Shown here: positions 54,780-63,636 of the stretch, one piece after another
Numbering within the stretch: position 1 is the stretch's first letter
Layout: each line of letters begins with the position of its first letter
Origin: Bacillus sp. NTK034
GTDB lineage: Bacteria > Bacillota > Bacilli > Bacillales > Cytobacillaceae
DNA: 64,000 bases
NCBI RefSeq assembly: GCF_017303275.1
Contig: NZ_JAFKOJ010000001.1
Span: 558,001 to 622,000 of the forward strand
Direction of reading: 5' to 3'
Translations under genes and position numbers: made by a program
Notes under the pieces: model-generated
Seen by the model: only the letters and a program-made list of their open reading frames with translations
Databases searched by the model: none
Told to the model about the DNA's origin: nothing

Positions 54780-56009
54780 TTATACAGTCTGAGTTTCCTT
54801 TAATTGCATAGAAGGCCCAAAGAATTCGTAGCGGATATTTTCCTTCTGGAAGCCTGCCTCAAGCAATGCCTCGTACATTGCCTGCATAAAAGGAACTGGC
54901 CCGCACATATAAACCATACTATCTTTATTAGGCACTATCATGTTTATCCATTCTGAAGTAATATAACCATCCTTGCTGTAGATTTTTTCGACTTTATCCT
55001 CTTCTGTTGGACTTTCATAACAGAAATATGTCTTTACCAATGGATTCTTTTTTTCAATTTCCTGTACTTCCTCTGAAAATGCATGTACTTTCCCGTTGAG
55101 TGCAGAATGAACAAAAATTGTTTCATGCTTTACTCCTGTTGCATCAAGATGACACAGCATGCTGTGCATTGGTGTAATGCCTACCCCGCCGCTAAGCAGA
55201 ACAACAGGACTATCCATTTTATCCAGAACGAATTCTCCAGCAGGAGCACTGATCTCTATACGGTCGCCTTCTTTCAGGTCATTGTGAAGATAGCTGGAAA
55301 CCTTTCCGTCCGGCTTTTCAGAATTACCTTCTTCTTTCTTTACAGAAATTCGGTAATAAGATTTTTCCGGAGAGTCGGATAGGCTATATTGGCGGATATG
55401 TGTATATTCTTCTCCTGGAATTGTTAATTTCACACTAATGTACTGGCCCGGAAGGTAGCTGGAAATATTTCCTCCATCTTCAGGTGTAAAATAGAAGGAA
55501 GTAATTACATCACTTTCTTTCTCCTTTTTTGCAACAGTAAATGTTCTGAAGTCATCCCAGCCTCCTGGCTTCTCTGCGGCATCAACATAAAGGCTCCTTT
55601 CTAATCCGATGAATGCATCCGCAATCACACCATATGCTTTCATCCAGGCATCAATAATTTCTTCGGTAGCAGCTTCTTTTAGCACTTCCTTGATTGCAAG
55701 AATTAAATGTTCTCCAACAATCGGATAATGTTCAGGCTTAATGCCTAAAGATCGGTGCTTATGAGCAATTTGTGTGACAACCGGGAGAATAGCTTCCAGG
55801 TTATCGATATATTTTGCAGCAGCATATATTGAGTTTGCCAGAGCTTTTTGCTGACGGCCCTGTTTTTGATTAGCATGATTAAAGATGTTCAGCAGTTCAG
55901 GGTGATTTGTAAACATTAACTTATAAAAGGTTTTCGTTATATCTTCGCCATGTTTTTCAAGTACAGGTACAGTACTTTTAATAATTTCAATTGTTTTTGT
56001 GTCCAGCAT
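54780..56009 (-). CDS. hmp: Flavohemoglobin (nitric oxide dioxygenase)
   Basis: Converts NO and O2 to nitrate using NAD(P)H. 409 residues: globin domain (1 to about 140; proximal His in IAHKHRSLGIKPEHYPIVGE), FAD-binding domain (about 150-260; YSLSDSPEKSYYRISVKKE), and NAD-binding domain (about 265-405; VVLLSGGVGITPMHSML, VYMCGPVPFM). ATG at 56009 is chosen since AAGGAG lies nine bases upstream. An Fnr box is placed before its promoter. It lies between ftsZ and spoIIGA on the opposite strand, where B. subtilis instead has bpr. Confidence 0.95.
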   Translation of the reverse strand: MLDTKTIEIIKSTVPVLEKHGEDITKTFYKLMFTNHPELLNIFNHANQKQGRQQKALANSIYAAAKYIDNLEAILPVVTQIAHKHRSLGIKPEHYPIVGEHLILAIKEVLKEAATEEIIDAWMKAYGVIADAFIGLERSLYVDAAEKPGGWDDFRTFTVAKKEKESDVITSFYFTPEDGGNISSYLPGQYISVKLTIPGEEYTHIRQYSLSDSPEKSYYRISVKKEEGNSEKPDGKVSSYLHNDLKEGDRIEISAPAGEFVLDKMDSPVVLLSGGVGITPMHSMLCHLDATGVKHETIFVHSALNGKVHAFSEEVQEIEKKNPLVKTYFCYESPTEEDKVEKIYSKDGYITSEWINMIVPNKDSMVYMCGPVPFMQAMYEALLEAGFQKENIRYEFFGPSMQLKETQTV

Positions 56010-56043
56010 AACAGCAAAACTCCTTCTTATTATTTTCACTGTC

Positions 56044-56086
56044 ATTATAGTTGATATAGAAAACAAAAAATGTGATATAAATCACA
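56044..56086 (-). promoter_or_regulatory. hmp promoter with Fnr box
   Basis: On the minus strand, TGTGATTTATATCACA (56071-56086) is a perfect TGTGA-N6-TCACA palindrome matching the B. subtilis Fnr consensus. TATAAT (56044-56049) follows 21 bp after it. A start near 56037 puts the box centre at about -41.5, the position of a class II activator. Anaerobic activation by Fnr is the inference. Confidence 0.75.
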
Positions 56087-56125
56087 CCCAGCGAAAAAAT
56101 GAAGGAGCAAAAAAAAGAAATTTAA

Positions 56126-56211
56126 TGACAAAATCCGTTGGGAATAGGGAAAATTTCTATCTTTTTGCATACAGAAAGCGACACACTTCCTTTACTGAAA
56201 TGCGCTATACT
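56126..56211 (+). promoter_or_regulatory. spoIIG operon promoter (Spo0A-type, 22-bp spacer)
   Basis: GCGACA (56178-56183) and TATACT (56206-56211) are separated by 22 bp, the unusual spacing known for the B. subtilis spoIIG promoter, which SigA uses only with Spo0A~P. A Spo0A-like box TGACAAA (6 of 7) lies at 56126, about -89, and TGTCGCT on the minus strand overlaps the -35. The transcription start would be near 56218. Confidence 0.6.
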
Positions 56212-56324
56212 TTTTTCTAACAGAATCATAACACTTTTAATATACGAGAGAATTTAACCTTAAAGTCAATCTATCAAATGCTGAATTTGAAGAGGAAACC
56301 AAAAGAATAACTTTATCTTTGATA

Positions 56325-56396
56325 ACAGTCTAGCTCCAGCGCCTGCCCCCTCAAGGTCACTTGTCGGCGGTGGGCAAGGCGGTTGCACTTTTCTAC
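56325..56396 (+). repeat. Dispersed intergenic repeat, copy C
   Basis: Longest copy: AGTCTAGCTCCAGCGCCTG with CCCC, a central CTCAAGGTCACTTGTCGGCG and the right end GGGCAAGGCGGTTGCACTTTT (56372-56392). GCCTGCCC and GGGCAAGGC pair. It lies between the predicted spoIIG transcription start and the spoIIGA start codon. Confidence 0.65.
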
Positions 56397-56412
56397 TAAA
56401 GGGGGAAGATAA

Positions 56413-57351
56413 TTGACGGTCTATTTGGATATTATCTGGGCGTTAAATTTTATGTTTGACAGCCTTCTCCTTTATTTAACAGCCATAATACTAAAAAGAG
56501 AAATCAGGCTTTGGAGGATTTTTGCAGGCGGCTTAATAGGATCAATCATCATTTTATTAGTATTTACACCATTTAATGAATATTCAGGCCATCCGGTCAC
56601 TAAATTATTATTCTCGGTTGCAATGGTATTGGCTGTTTTTGGCTTTAAGCGTTTGCGCTACTTTCTAAAAGGGCTCATGACTTTTTATTTTGCTACTTTT
56701 TTAGTTGGAGGCTCCTTAATAGGCATTCATTATTTTGTTAATTTTGATTTTCAGCTTTCTTCATCCGTCATGCTGGCCAGTGTTAAAGGCTTTGGTGATC
56801 CAATCAGCTGGCTGTTTGTTCTTCTTGGGTTTCCTCTTGCCTGGCATTTCTCAAAAAGAAACGTTGAAGGAATTGAGATGACAAAAATTCAGTATGACTC
56901 ACTAATTAAGGTGCGTGTTGTCATCAATGAAACAGAATACCGTTTCAAAGGCCTGATTGACAGCGGCAACCAGTTATATGATCCCATATCGAAAATGCCG
57001 GTGATGTTTATATCCATTAAAGACAGGCTTGACGAGTTCCCGCCTGAAATTATTAAAATGGCAGGGCAGCCAGAAGATATCATCATGGGCAATGATTCAA
57101 TTGGCGGAGATTGGGAGCATAAAATGAGGGTCATTCCATGTAAGGTTGTTGGACAAGAACACCAATTGATTATAGGATTTAAGCCTGACTGCATTTTCCT
57201 TGAAAAAGAGAATGAAATAATAGAAGTGGAGCGTGGATTAGTTTCCTTTTCCATGCAGCAGCTTTCTGCCGACGATGCGTTTCAGTGCATCGTTCACCCT
57301 AAGATGCTTACAGGTACAAGTACAATGAAGCCGGATGCAAAGGTAAGTTAA
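56413..57351 (+). CDS. spoIIGA: Sporulation sigma-E processing peptidase SpoIIGA
   Basis: Membrane aspartic protease that cleaves the pro-sequence off SigE after SpoIIR signalling from the forespore. 312 residues: five N-terminal helices (1 to about 150), then a cytoplasmic protease domain with [20 protein letters not shown] (catalytic Asp about 183 in the DSGN motif) and a C-terminal domain ending in [12 protein letters not shown] start behind GGGGGAAG. Overall pattern matches B. subtilis. sigE follows 44 bp later. Confidence 0.95.
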   Translation: MTVYLDIIWALNFMFDSLLLYLTAIILKREIRLWRIFAGGLIGSIIILLVFTPFNEYSGHPVTKLLFSVAMVLAVFGFKRLRYFLKGLMTFYFATFLVGGSLIGIHYFVNFDFQLSSSVMLASVKGFGDPISWLFVLLGFPLAWHFSKRNVEGIEMTKIQYDSLIKVRVVINETEYRFKGLIDSGNQLYDPISKMPVMFISIKDRLDEFPPEIIKMAGQPEDIIMGNDSIGGDWEHKMRVIPCKVVGQEHQLIIGFKPDCIFLEKENEIIEVERGLVSFSMQQLSADDAFQCIVHPKMLTGTSTMKPDAKVS

Positions 57352-57395
57352 TATACTATACTCTGCAAAAACATAATTTAGAAGGAGGACAAATC

Positions 57396-58115
57396 ATGAA
57401 AAAGTTAAAACTTCGCTTATCCTACTATTGGTATAAATTATTGATTAAGCTGGGGATTAAAACAGATGAAGTATATTATATAGGCGGCAGCGAAGCACTA
57501 CCTCCTCCACTCAGTAAGGAAGAAGAAGAAATGCTTCTGATTAAGCTTCCAAAAGGAGATAAAGCTGCAAGATCCATATTAATTGAAAGAAATCTGCGTC
57601 TTGTTGTATATATCGCCAGAAAGTTTGAAAATACTGGCATCAATATAGAGGACTTAATCAGCATTGGAACCATTGGGCTTATTAAAGCTGTAAATACGTT
57701 TAATCCAGAGAAAAAAATCAAGCTGGCTACATATGCATCCCGCTGTATCGAGAATGAAATACTAATGTATTTAAGAAGGAATAATAAAATCCGTTCTGAA
57801 GTTTCCTTTGATGAACCTTTAAATATCGATTGGGATGGCAATGAACTGCTTCTATCCGATGTGCTTGGCACTGAGGATGACATTATCACAAAAGATCTCG
57901 AAGCAAATGTTGATAAAAAGCTGCTGTTAAAGGCATTGCATCAGCTTTCAGATCGGGAAAAACAAATAATGGAACTTAGATTTGGCCTCGGATCGGGTGA
58001 AGAAAAAACTCAGAAGGACGTGGCAGATATGCTGGGTATTTCCCAGTCCTATATTTCTCGTCTGGAAAAACGAATAATAAAAAGACTAAAAAAAGAATTT
58101 AATAAGATGGTTTAG
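57396..58115 (+). CDS. sigE: RNA polymerase sigma-E factor (pro-SigE)
   Basis: Early mother-cell sigma factor, made as an inactive precursor. 239 residues, the same length as in B. subtilis. The first 27 residues or so are the membrane-binding pro-sequence ([20 protein letters not shown]) with the cleavage region before [17 protein letters not shown]. Region 2 ([38 protein letters not shown]) and region 4 with a helix-turn-helix ([20 protein letters not shown]) follow. RBS AGAAGGAGG. In operon with spoIIGA. Confidence 0.98.
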   Translation: MKKLKLRLSYYWYKLLIKLGIKTDEVYYIGGSEALPPPLSKEEEEMLLIKLPKGDKAARSILIERNLRLVVYIARKFENTGINIEDLISIGTIGLIKAVNTFNPEKKIKLATYASRCIENEILMYLRRNNKIRSEVSFDEPLNIDWDGNELLLSDVLGTEDDIITKDLEANVDKKLLLKALHQLSDREKQIMELRFGLGSGEEKTQKDVADMLGISQSYISRLEKRIIKRLKKEFNKMV

Positions 58116-58216
58116 AATTTAAACAGGAATAATTTTTTTACAAAATTTTGCAAGGAGAAAACCTAGTGTTTATGATGCTTTGACCGATTCCCCATCCGGC
58201 AGTTGAATTTGCCGGT

Positions 58217-58245
58217 GCATATTTTTCCTTTCCAAGGAGATACTG
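58217..58245 (+). promoter_or_regulatory. SigF/SigG-type promoter of sigG
   Basis: GCATA (58217-58221) and GGAGATACTG (58236-58245, matching GGnnAnAMTR) with a 14-bp spacer. It lies 38 bp before the sigG start. B. subtilis sigG is transcribed in the forespore by SigF and then SigG. Confidence 0.65.
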
Positions 58246-58260
58246 TTTTTTGTACAGCAG

Positions 58261-58273
58261 CTCCTTTGAGGAG
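58261..58273 (+). promoter_or_regulatory. RBS-occluding hairpin in sigG leader
   Basis: CTCCT / AGGAG stem with a TTG loop. The 3' arm is part of the Shine-Dalgarno GAGGAGGG for the TTG start at 58283, so folding hides it. A translation-damping leader hairpin has been described for B. subtilis sigG. Confidence 0.55.
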
Positions 58274-58282
58274 GGAAATGGA

Positions 58283-59062
58283 TTGACTCGAAATAAAGTA
58301 GAAATTTGCGGTGTTGATACTTCAAAGCTTCCAGTTTTAAAAAACGAAGAAATGAGAGAGCTCTTCAAGCAAATGCATAAGGGGGATATTACCGCACGGG
58401 AAAAACTCGTCAACGGCAATTTGCGTCTCGTATTAAGTGTGATTCAGCGTTTTAATAATAGAGGCGAATTTGTTGATGACCTTTTCCAGGTCGGCTGTAT
58501 CGGTCTAATGAAATCTATTGATAATTTTGATCTAAGTCAAAACGTTAAGTTTTCCACCTATGCAGTTCCGATGATCATTGGGGAAATACGCAGGTATCTG
58601 CGTGATAATAACCCGATCCGCGTATCGCGTTCATTAAGGGACATTGCTTATAAAGCTCTGCAAGTAAGAGAACGCTTAATGAGCAAAACATCAAGAGAGC
58701 CTACAGCGGAAGAAATAGCAAAAGAGCTGGATGTGCCTCATGAAGAAATCGTTTTTGCATTGGATGCGATTCAGGATCCTGTCTCCTTATTTGAACCGAT
58801 TTATAATGATGGCGGGGATCCGATCTATGTGATGGATCAGCTGAGCGATGAACGGAACAAAGATATTCAATGGATTGAAGAGATAGCGCTAAAAGAGGGA
58901 ATGAGAAGACTGAATGAACGGGAAAAACTGATTCTTAGAAAACGCTTCTTCCAGGGCAAAACTCAAATGGAAGTGGCCGAGGAAATCGGCATTTCCCAGG
59001 CTCAAGTCTCACGGCTTGAAAAAGCGGCAATCAAACAAATGAATAAAAATATTCAAAGCTAG
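58283..59062 (+). CDS. sigG: RNA polymerase sigma-G factor
   Basis: Late forespore sigma factor. 259 residues: N-terminal NKVEICGVDTSKLPVLKN, region 2 (DDLFQVGCIGLMKSIDNF, KFSTYAVPMIIGEIRRYLRD), region 3 (SRSLRDIAYKALQVRERL) and region 4 helix-turn-helix (TQMEVAEEIGISQAQVSRLE). TTG start at 58283, ten bases after GAGGAGGG, matches the family start; the ATG at 58250 is not supported. A weak start plus an occluded RBS suggests low translation. Lies 167 bp after sigE. Confidence 0.97.
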   Translation: MTRNKVEICGVDTSKLPVLKNEEMRELFKQMHKGDITAREKLVNGNLRLVLSVIQRFNNRGEFVDDLFQVGCIGLMKSIDNFDLSQNVKFSTYAVPMIIGEIRRYLRDNNPIRVSRSLRDIAYKALQVRERLMSKTSREPTAEEIAKELDVPHEEIVFALDAIQDPVSLFEPIYNDGGDPIYVMDQLSDERNKDIQWIEEIALKEGMRRLNEREKLILRKRFFQGKTQMEVAEEIGISQAQVSRLEKAAIKQMNKNIQS

Positions 59063-59091
59063 CAGCCAATTTGGCTGCTTTTTATTTTTAC
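59060..59091 (+). terminator. Intrinsic terminator after sigG
   Basis: AGCAGCC / GGCTGCT stem with AATTT loop and T-rich tail. Confidence 0.82.
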
Positions 59092-59155
59092 AAACATTTT
59101 TCCTATAGGGGCAAACATATATTGAATAAGAACATAAATTGGGAGTGAAGTGTCG

Positions 59156-59425
59156 ATGGTGAAAATATCTGAATTTCAAATGAAGGATGTTGTAAATGTA
59201 GCTGACGGCAAAAAGCTTGGAAATATTGGGGATATAGATATTAATATAAATACAGGGAAAATTGAAGCCGTCATAATCGGAGGAGCGGGGAAGGTGTTGG
59301 GTTTTTTTGGGAGAGATGCTGATATTGTCATACCGTGGAAAAATATTATAAAAATTGGTGAAGATGTCATACTGGTCCGCTATCAGGATGCGAGTGAGCC
59401 AAAATATATTGAGGAGGAAGCATAG
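59156..59425 (+). CDS. ylmC: PRC-barrel protein YlmC/YmxH
   Basis: 89-residue PRC-barrel domain protein of the YlmC/YmxH family found in spore formers. Fold marks: ISEFQMKDVVNVADGKKLG, IGDIDININTGKIEAVIIGG, VIPWKNIIKIGEDVILVRYQ. ATG at 59156 is chosen; the GTG at 59150 is alternative and adds two residues. RBS GGGAGTGA. Function unknown. Confidence 0.85.
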   Translation: MVKISEFQMKDVVNVADGKKLGNIGDIDININTGKIEAVIIGGAGKVLGFFGRDADIVIPWKNIIKIGEDVILVRYQDASEPKYIEEEA

Positions 59426-59494
59426 GAGTTGTTAATGGTGTCATCACTGCCTGCCTTGTGGTAAACTATAGAAAAATATGATGGGGTTAATCTG

Positions 59495-60322
59495 ATGGAA
59501 CCATTTTCTTTAAAAACTGAAGAGTATTTTGTCATAAAAGAGTGGGCGGATCGTTTTCCTAATATTACGGCCGGTTTTACAACTAAAAATGGCGGATGCA
59601 GCCGTAAAGAATACAAAACGCTTAATGTAGGATTGCATGTGAACGACAGCTATGAAGCAGTCAGCCGAAATCGGCAGCATGTGGCTGACTTGCTTGGATT
59701 TTCTCATGAAAAGTGGGTTGGTGCTGAACAAACTCATGAAATAAGTATAAAAAAAGTTACCAGAAATGATAAAGGGAAAGGTGCACTAATTTACGAGGAT
59801 TCCTTTTCTGGTACTGACGGGTTTTTCACTTATTCTAAAGATGTCATGCTGACCCTCTGTTATGCGGATTGTGTGCCGCTTTACTTTTTGCATGAAAAGA
59901 CAGGAGCCATAGGTATGGCACATGCAGGCTGGAAAGGTACTGTCGGGGGGATTGGGAGGAAGATGGCTGAGCTATTTGCAAAAGAAGGAATGGACATAAG
60001 TGAGGTTCAGGCTGTAATTGGCCCTTCCATTTGCGGAAATTGTTATATAGTTGATGATCGTGTTATTTCAAAAGTGCAAAAAATACTAGAAGATGTCGAT
60101 ATAAAGCCATATAATCAAATTAGTGACAATCAATTCCAGCTTGACTTGAAGGAACTAAACCGGACAATTCTGATAAATGCAGGAATTCCTCATGAAAATA
60201 TCATGATTACTGATTATTGCACAAGCTGTCATGAAAACTATTTTTTCTCCCACAGAAGAGATAGAGGAAGTACAGGCAGAATGATGAGCTTTATTGGCTG
60301 GAAGGAGGAAGACGGAAGCTAA
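59495..60322 (+). CDS. ylmD: YlmD, peptidoglycan editing factor / polyphenol oxidase-like (PgeF)
   Basis: 275-residue protein of the PF02578 family. Metal or active-site residues can be read: GAEQTH (His), YADCVPLYF (Cys), MAHAGWKGTVGGI (His), and the C-terminal YCTSCHENYFFSHRRDRGSTG. Members have been called laccase-like, purine nucleoside phosphorylase, or PgeF, which removes wrongly built UDP-MurNAc-L-Ser in E. coli. ATG stop-start with ylmE (TAAATG). Position before ylmE-sepF is conserved. Confidence 0.88.
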   Translation: MEPFSLKTEEYFVIKEWADRFPNITAGFTTKNGGCSRKEYKTLNVGLHVNDSYEAVSRNRQHVADLLGFSHEKWVGAEQTHEISIKKVTRNDKGKGALIYEDSFSGTDGFFTYSKDVMLTLCYADCVPLYFLHEKTGAIGMAHAGWKGTVGGIGRKMAELFAKEGMDISEVQAVIGPSICGNCYIVDDRVISKVQKILEDVDIKPYNQISDNQFQLDLKELNRTILINAGIPHENIMITDYCTSCHENYFFSHRRDRGSTGRMMSFIGWKEEDGS

Positions 60323-61009
60323 ATGAGAGTAGAAGAAAATTTAAAGCAAATTGAGTCAGCTATTCAGGAAGCGTGCATGAAGGCCAACCGTAAGCCCGAA
60401 GAAATTACCCTCATTGCTGTTACTAAGTACGTATCAGCGGAAAGGGCACAAGAAGCCCTTGAAGCAGGTATTGTTCATTTAGGTGAAAACAGAGATGAAG
60501 GACTCCTTGCCAAGTGGGATGTGTTAAAGGACAAGCCAACCTGGCATTTTATTGGTACGCTGCAAACGCGCAAAGTGAAAAATATAATTGATAAAGTGGA
60601 TTATATCCATTCACTGGACAGGCTTTCCCTCGCGAAGGAAATCGACAAGCGGGCGGATCGAAAGATAAATTGTTTTGTTCAGGTTAATGTCTCAGGAGAA
60701 GAGTCGAAACAGGGGATAAATCCTGAAGAGGTAGCTGACTTTATTTCATGCCTGGCAGATTATAAAAATCTCAATATCATCGGCCTTATGACAATGGCAC
60801 CTCTTTCATCAGACGAGGATTTGCTTCGTTCCTGTTTCCGTAAGCTTAAAGACATGCAAACAAAGGTAAAAGATCTGGGATTTGATTTTGCTCCTTGTAC
60901 TGAGCTTTCAATGGGCATGTCCAATGATTTTTCCCTGGCAATTGAAGAAGGTGCCACAATGGTGAGGATTGGTACTGCTTTAGTAGGCCAAAAGAGTCAG
61001 GAGGTTTGA
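60323..61009 (+). CDS. ylmE: PLP homeostasis protein YlmE (YggS family)
   Basis: 228-residue PLP-binding TIM-barrel protein without known catalysis, keeping vitamin B6 and amino acid pools balanced. The PLP Lys lies in [19 protein letters not shown] (about residue 37). Further marks: [46 protein letters not shown], and the phosphate loop [23 protein letters not shown]. Start directly after the ylmD stop with GGAAGGAGGAAG. sepF follows 4 bp later. Confidence 0.94.
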   Translation: MRVEENLKQIESAIQEACMKANRKPEEITLIAVTKYVSAERAQEALEAGIVHLGENRDEGLLAKWDVLKDKPTWHFIGTLQTRKVKNIIDKVDYIHSLDRLSLAKEIDKRADRKINCFVQVNVSGEESKQGINPEEVADFISCLADYKNLNIIGLMTMAPLSSDEDLLRSCFRKLKDMQTKVKDLGFDFAPCTELSMGMSNDFSLAIEEGATMVRIGTALVGQKSQEV

Positions 61010-61013
61010 TAAA

Positions 61014-61457
61014 ATGAGTATAAAATCAAAATTTAAAACATTTTTCTTCCTGGATGATGAATATGACTATAAGGAAGAGGAAATCATCGAAGAAGAAAGA
61101 GAGCCGGTGAAGCAGGTGCAAAAGCAGCAGCCAGTTCAAAAACAGAACATCGTCAGCCTCCAAAGTGTGCAGAAATCTTCTAAAGTAGTTCTTGTTGAAC
61201 CGCGTGTCTATGCAGAGGCACAGGATATTGCGGATCAGCTGAAAAACAGAAGAGCTGTTGTTGTCAATCTGCAGAGAATAGAAAAAGATCAGGCAAAGCG
61301 GATTGTTGACTTCCTAAGCGGAACCGTTTATGCCATTGGCGGAGATATTCAAAAGATTGGAACTGATATTTTTCTATGTACACCTGACAATGTTGAGGTA
61401 TCAGGAAACATCTCTCAGCTGATGAAAGAACAAGAATTAGAAAATACGAGGTGGTAG
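61014..61457 (+). CDS. sepF: Cell division protein SepF
   Basis: 147-residue FtsZ-bundling and membrane-anchoring protein. N-terminal amphipathic helix ([15 protein letters not shown]), an acidic then Gln-rich linker (about 17-50), and the globular DUF552 domain ([58 protein letters not shown]). It supports division alongside FtsA. RBS CAGGAGG. Confidence 0.95.
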   Translation: MSIKSKFKTFFFLDDEYDYKEEEIIEEEREPVKQVQKQQPVQKQNIVSLQSVQKSSKVVLVEPRVYAEAQDIADQLKNRRAVVVNLQRIEKDQAKRIVDFLSGTVYAIGGDIQKIGTDIFLCTPDNVEVSGNISQLMKEQELENTRW

Positions 61458-61463
61458 CATTTA

Positions 61464-61727
61464 ATGGAATTAGTATTTGGAATATTGTCATCTGCAATTT
61501 ATTATTACTCGTGGGCACTGATTATTTATATTCTGCTGTCCTGGTTCCCTAATGCCAGGGAATCAGCTTTTGGCCAGTTTCTTGCAAGGATTTGTGAACC
61601 GTACCTTGAGCCTTTCCGCAAAATCATTCCTCCGCTTGGAATGATTGATATTTCTCCAATTGTGGCTATCTTAGTTTTGCGATTTGCCACTGGAGGATTA
61701 CAGCAGCTTTTTTATTGGATATCATAA
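61464..61727 (+). CDS. ylmG: YggT family membrane protein YlmG
   Basis: 87 residues with two membrane helices (about 1-25 and 60-85) joined by [20 protein letters not shown] and the [20 protein letters not shown] motif typical of YggT. Conserved in the sepF neighbourhood from bacteria to plastids; linked to division or envelope processes, though the exact role is unknown. Starts 6 bp after sepF. Confidence 0.9.
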   Translation: MELVFGILSSAIYYYSWALIIYILLSWFPNARESAFGQFLARICEPYLEPFRKIIPPLGMIDISPIVAILVLRFATGGLQQLFYWIS

Positions 61728-61792
61728 GGTCTACAAACAGGGCTATCAAAATGGCCCTTTTTTATTTGCTTAAAATGGAGGTTTACTTAAAA

Positions 61793-62566
61793 ATGACCAT
61801 TTATCAGCACTTCCGACCGGAAGAAAAAGAATTTATTGACCAGGTTCTTAACTGGAAAGATCTTGTAGAAAATACATATGCACCAAAGCTTACTGATTTT
61901 CTTGATCCAAGGGAGCAGCAAATCCTTAAAAGCGTTATTGGACAGGATTCCGGAATCTTATTTTCTTTATTTGGGGGAACCCCAGATGCAGAGAGAAGGA
62001 GAGCCCTGATATTTCCGGATTACTATGAAAGCGATGAGAGCGATTTTCAAATTCGGCTGTTTGAACTGGTATATCCTATAAAGTTTGTCACCATAGAACA
62101 CCCGCAAGTCCTGGGAAGTCTAATGTCTTTGGGGCTAAAAAGAGGGAAGTTCGGTGATATCCTTTTTGAAGATGACAGAATCCAGTTTTTTGCAGCACAG
62201 GAAATTGAAGATTACATCAGCCTGCAGCTGCAGTCGATTGGCAGGGCTTCCGTATCGCTGAAAAAACAGCCTTTTTCAGAGGCGATCCAATCAGCAGAAG
62301 TGTGGAAAGAAAGCTCCATCACCTCTTCATCCCTGAGATTGGACACAATCATCTCTGCCATCTACAACATCTCAAGACAAAAATCCCAGCTCTATATTCA
62401 ACAGGGACTAGTCAAAGTCAATTGGACGCAAATAGAAAACCCCTCATTTGAATGCCAGCAAAGCGACATCATATCAGTCAGGGGACAGGGCCGTTCCAAA
62501 ATCATAGAAATAGATGGAAAAACAAAAAAGGACAAATGGAGGATTATTGCTGGGAGGCAGAGATAG
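61793..62566 (+). CDS. ylmH: S4-domain RNA-binding protein YlmH
   Basis: 257 residues: N-terminal YlmH region (about 1-170; YQHFRPEEKEFIDQVL, FPDYYESDESDFQIRLF) and a C-terminal S4 RNA-binding domain (about 180-250; SSLRLDTIISAIYNISRQK, QQGLVKVNWTQIE). Recent work links B. subtilis YlmH to rescue of stalled ribosomes. ATG at 61793 behind AAAATGGAGG, so the ATG at 61715 can be dismissed. Followed by divIVA. Confidence 0.93.
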   Translation: MTIYQHFRPEEKEFIDQVLNWKDLVENTYAPKLTDFLDPREQQILKSVIGQDSGILFSLFGGTPDAERRRALIFPDYYESDESDFQIRLFELVYPIKFVTIEHPQVLGSLMSLGLKRGKFGDILFEDDRIQFFAAQEIEDYISLQLQSIGRASVSLKKQPFSEAIQSAEVWKESSITSSSLRLDTIISAIYNISRQKSQLYIQQGLVKVNWTQIENPSFECQQSDIISVRGQGRSKIIEIDGKTKKDKWRIIAGRQR

Positions 62567-62709
62567 CAATTTATTTTTTATAAAATTGAAGGAATTTGAA
62601 ACAACCTGTCGAATAAATAATCAAAAGACTACGGAGTCTGCTATAATGAAAATGAACCAGCAGGCTCAAACCAATTACATAAGATCAACAGACCTGGGAG
62701 GTGGCACAC

Positions 62710-63228
62710 ATGCCATTAACACCGTTGGATATTCATAACAAGGAATTCAGCAAAGGATTCCGCGGGTATGATGAAGATGAAGTAAACGAATTCCTTGACC
62801 AGATCATCAAAGACTATGAAATCCTGATCAGGGAAAAAAAAGAACTTGAAGAAAAGCTTAATGATACGAACGAACGCATAGGCCACTTTACCACAATTGA
62901 AGAAACACTTAATAAATCGATTGTGGTTGCACAGGAAGCAGCAGAGGATGTAAAGCGCAATGCCCATAAAGAAGCGAAGCTAATCATTAAAGAAGCTGAA
63001 AAGAATGCTGACAGAATTGTGAACGAATCCCTATCCAAAGCGAGAAAAATCGCGCTGGATATTGAAGATTTAAAGAAACAGTCTAAAGTATTCCGGACAC
63101 GTTTCAAAATGCTTGTTGAAGCACAGCTGGATATGCTGAACAACGATGATTGGGATCATTTAATGGAATATAAGCTGGATTCCACTGAACTTAAATCATT
63201 AAGAGAAGAAGAAGAATCACTGGCTTGA
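62710..63228 (+). CDS. divIVA: Cell division initiation protein DivIVA
   Basis: 172-residue pole and septum marker that senses negative membrane curvature. N-terminal membrane-binding domain MPLTPLDIHNKEFSKGFRGY, then DEDEVNEFLDQIIKDYEILI, a long coiled coil (about 30-140) and a short tail. It positions MinJ/MinCD and, in sporulation, RacA. ATG at 62710 after GGGAGGTGGCAC. TATAAT at 62642-62647 may be its -10. Confidence 0.96.
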   Translation: MPLTPLDIHNKEFSKGFRGYDEDEVNEFLDQIIKDYEILIREKKELEEKLNDTNERIGHFTTIEETLNKSIVVAQEAAEDVKRNAHKEAKLIIKEAEKNADRIVNESLSKARKIALDIEDLKKQSKVFRTRFKMLVEAQLDMLNNDDWDHLMEYKLDSTELKSLREEEESLA

Positions 63229-63287
63229 CGAAAGCTGGAAATATCGCATATAATTTTAAAACAAAGTAAAATACGATGTTTATCAAC

Positions 63288-63562
63288 AATGAGAGGGACA
63301 GTACAGACTTTTCAAAGCTTATGAACAGAATGGATACTCACTCTGTAAGCGAGCCGGGGATGGTGGAAGCCCGGGTATAAGCAAAAGCTGGAAAATCACC
63401 CTTGAGTTCCTTGCCGAACATACAACCATCAGTAGGCCAAGGCGGATCATTCACGTTAAGAATTCTTTGAGCGGATGAAATTTAATCATATTTCATCTAC
63501 AAGGGTGGTACCGCGGGAGAATATAACCTTCTCGTCCCTTTTTGGGATGAGAAGGTTTTTTG
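63288..63562 (+). ncRNA. T-box riboswitch (tRNA-Ile) of ileS
   Basis: Leader with stem I (AGAGGGACAGTAC onward), a specifier ATC (63395-63397, in GAAAATCACC) that pairs with the GAU anticodon of tRNA-Ile, the T-box AAGGGTGGTACCGCGGG (63501-63517) whose TGGT pairs with the uncharged ACCA end, and a terminator stem AACCTTCTCGTCCC / GGGATGAGAAGGTT followed by TTTTTTG (63526-63561). Uncharged tRNA-Ile favours the antiterminator and ileS expression. Confidence 0.95.
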
Positions 63563-63636
63563 TATTTTTCTGTGGTTTTTCTCAGCTCTCATTGGCTATC
63601 ATGGTATTTAATGAGTTACAAACAGGAGGCAAAGGA

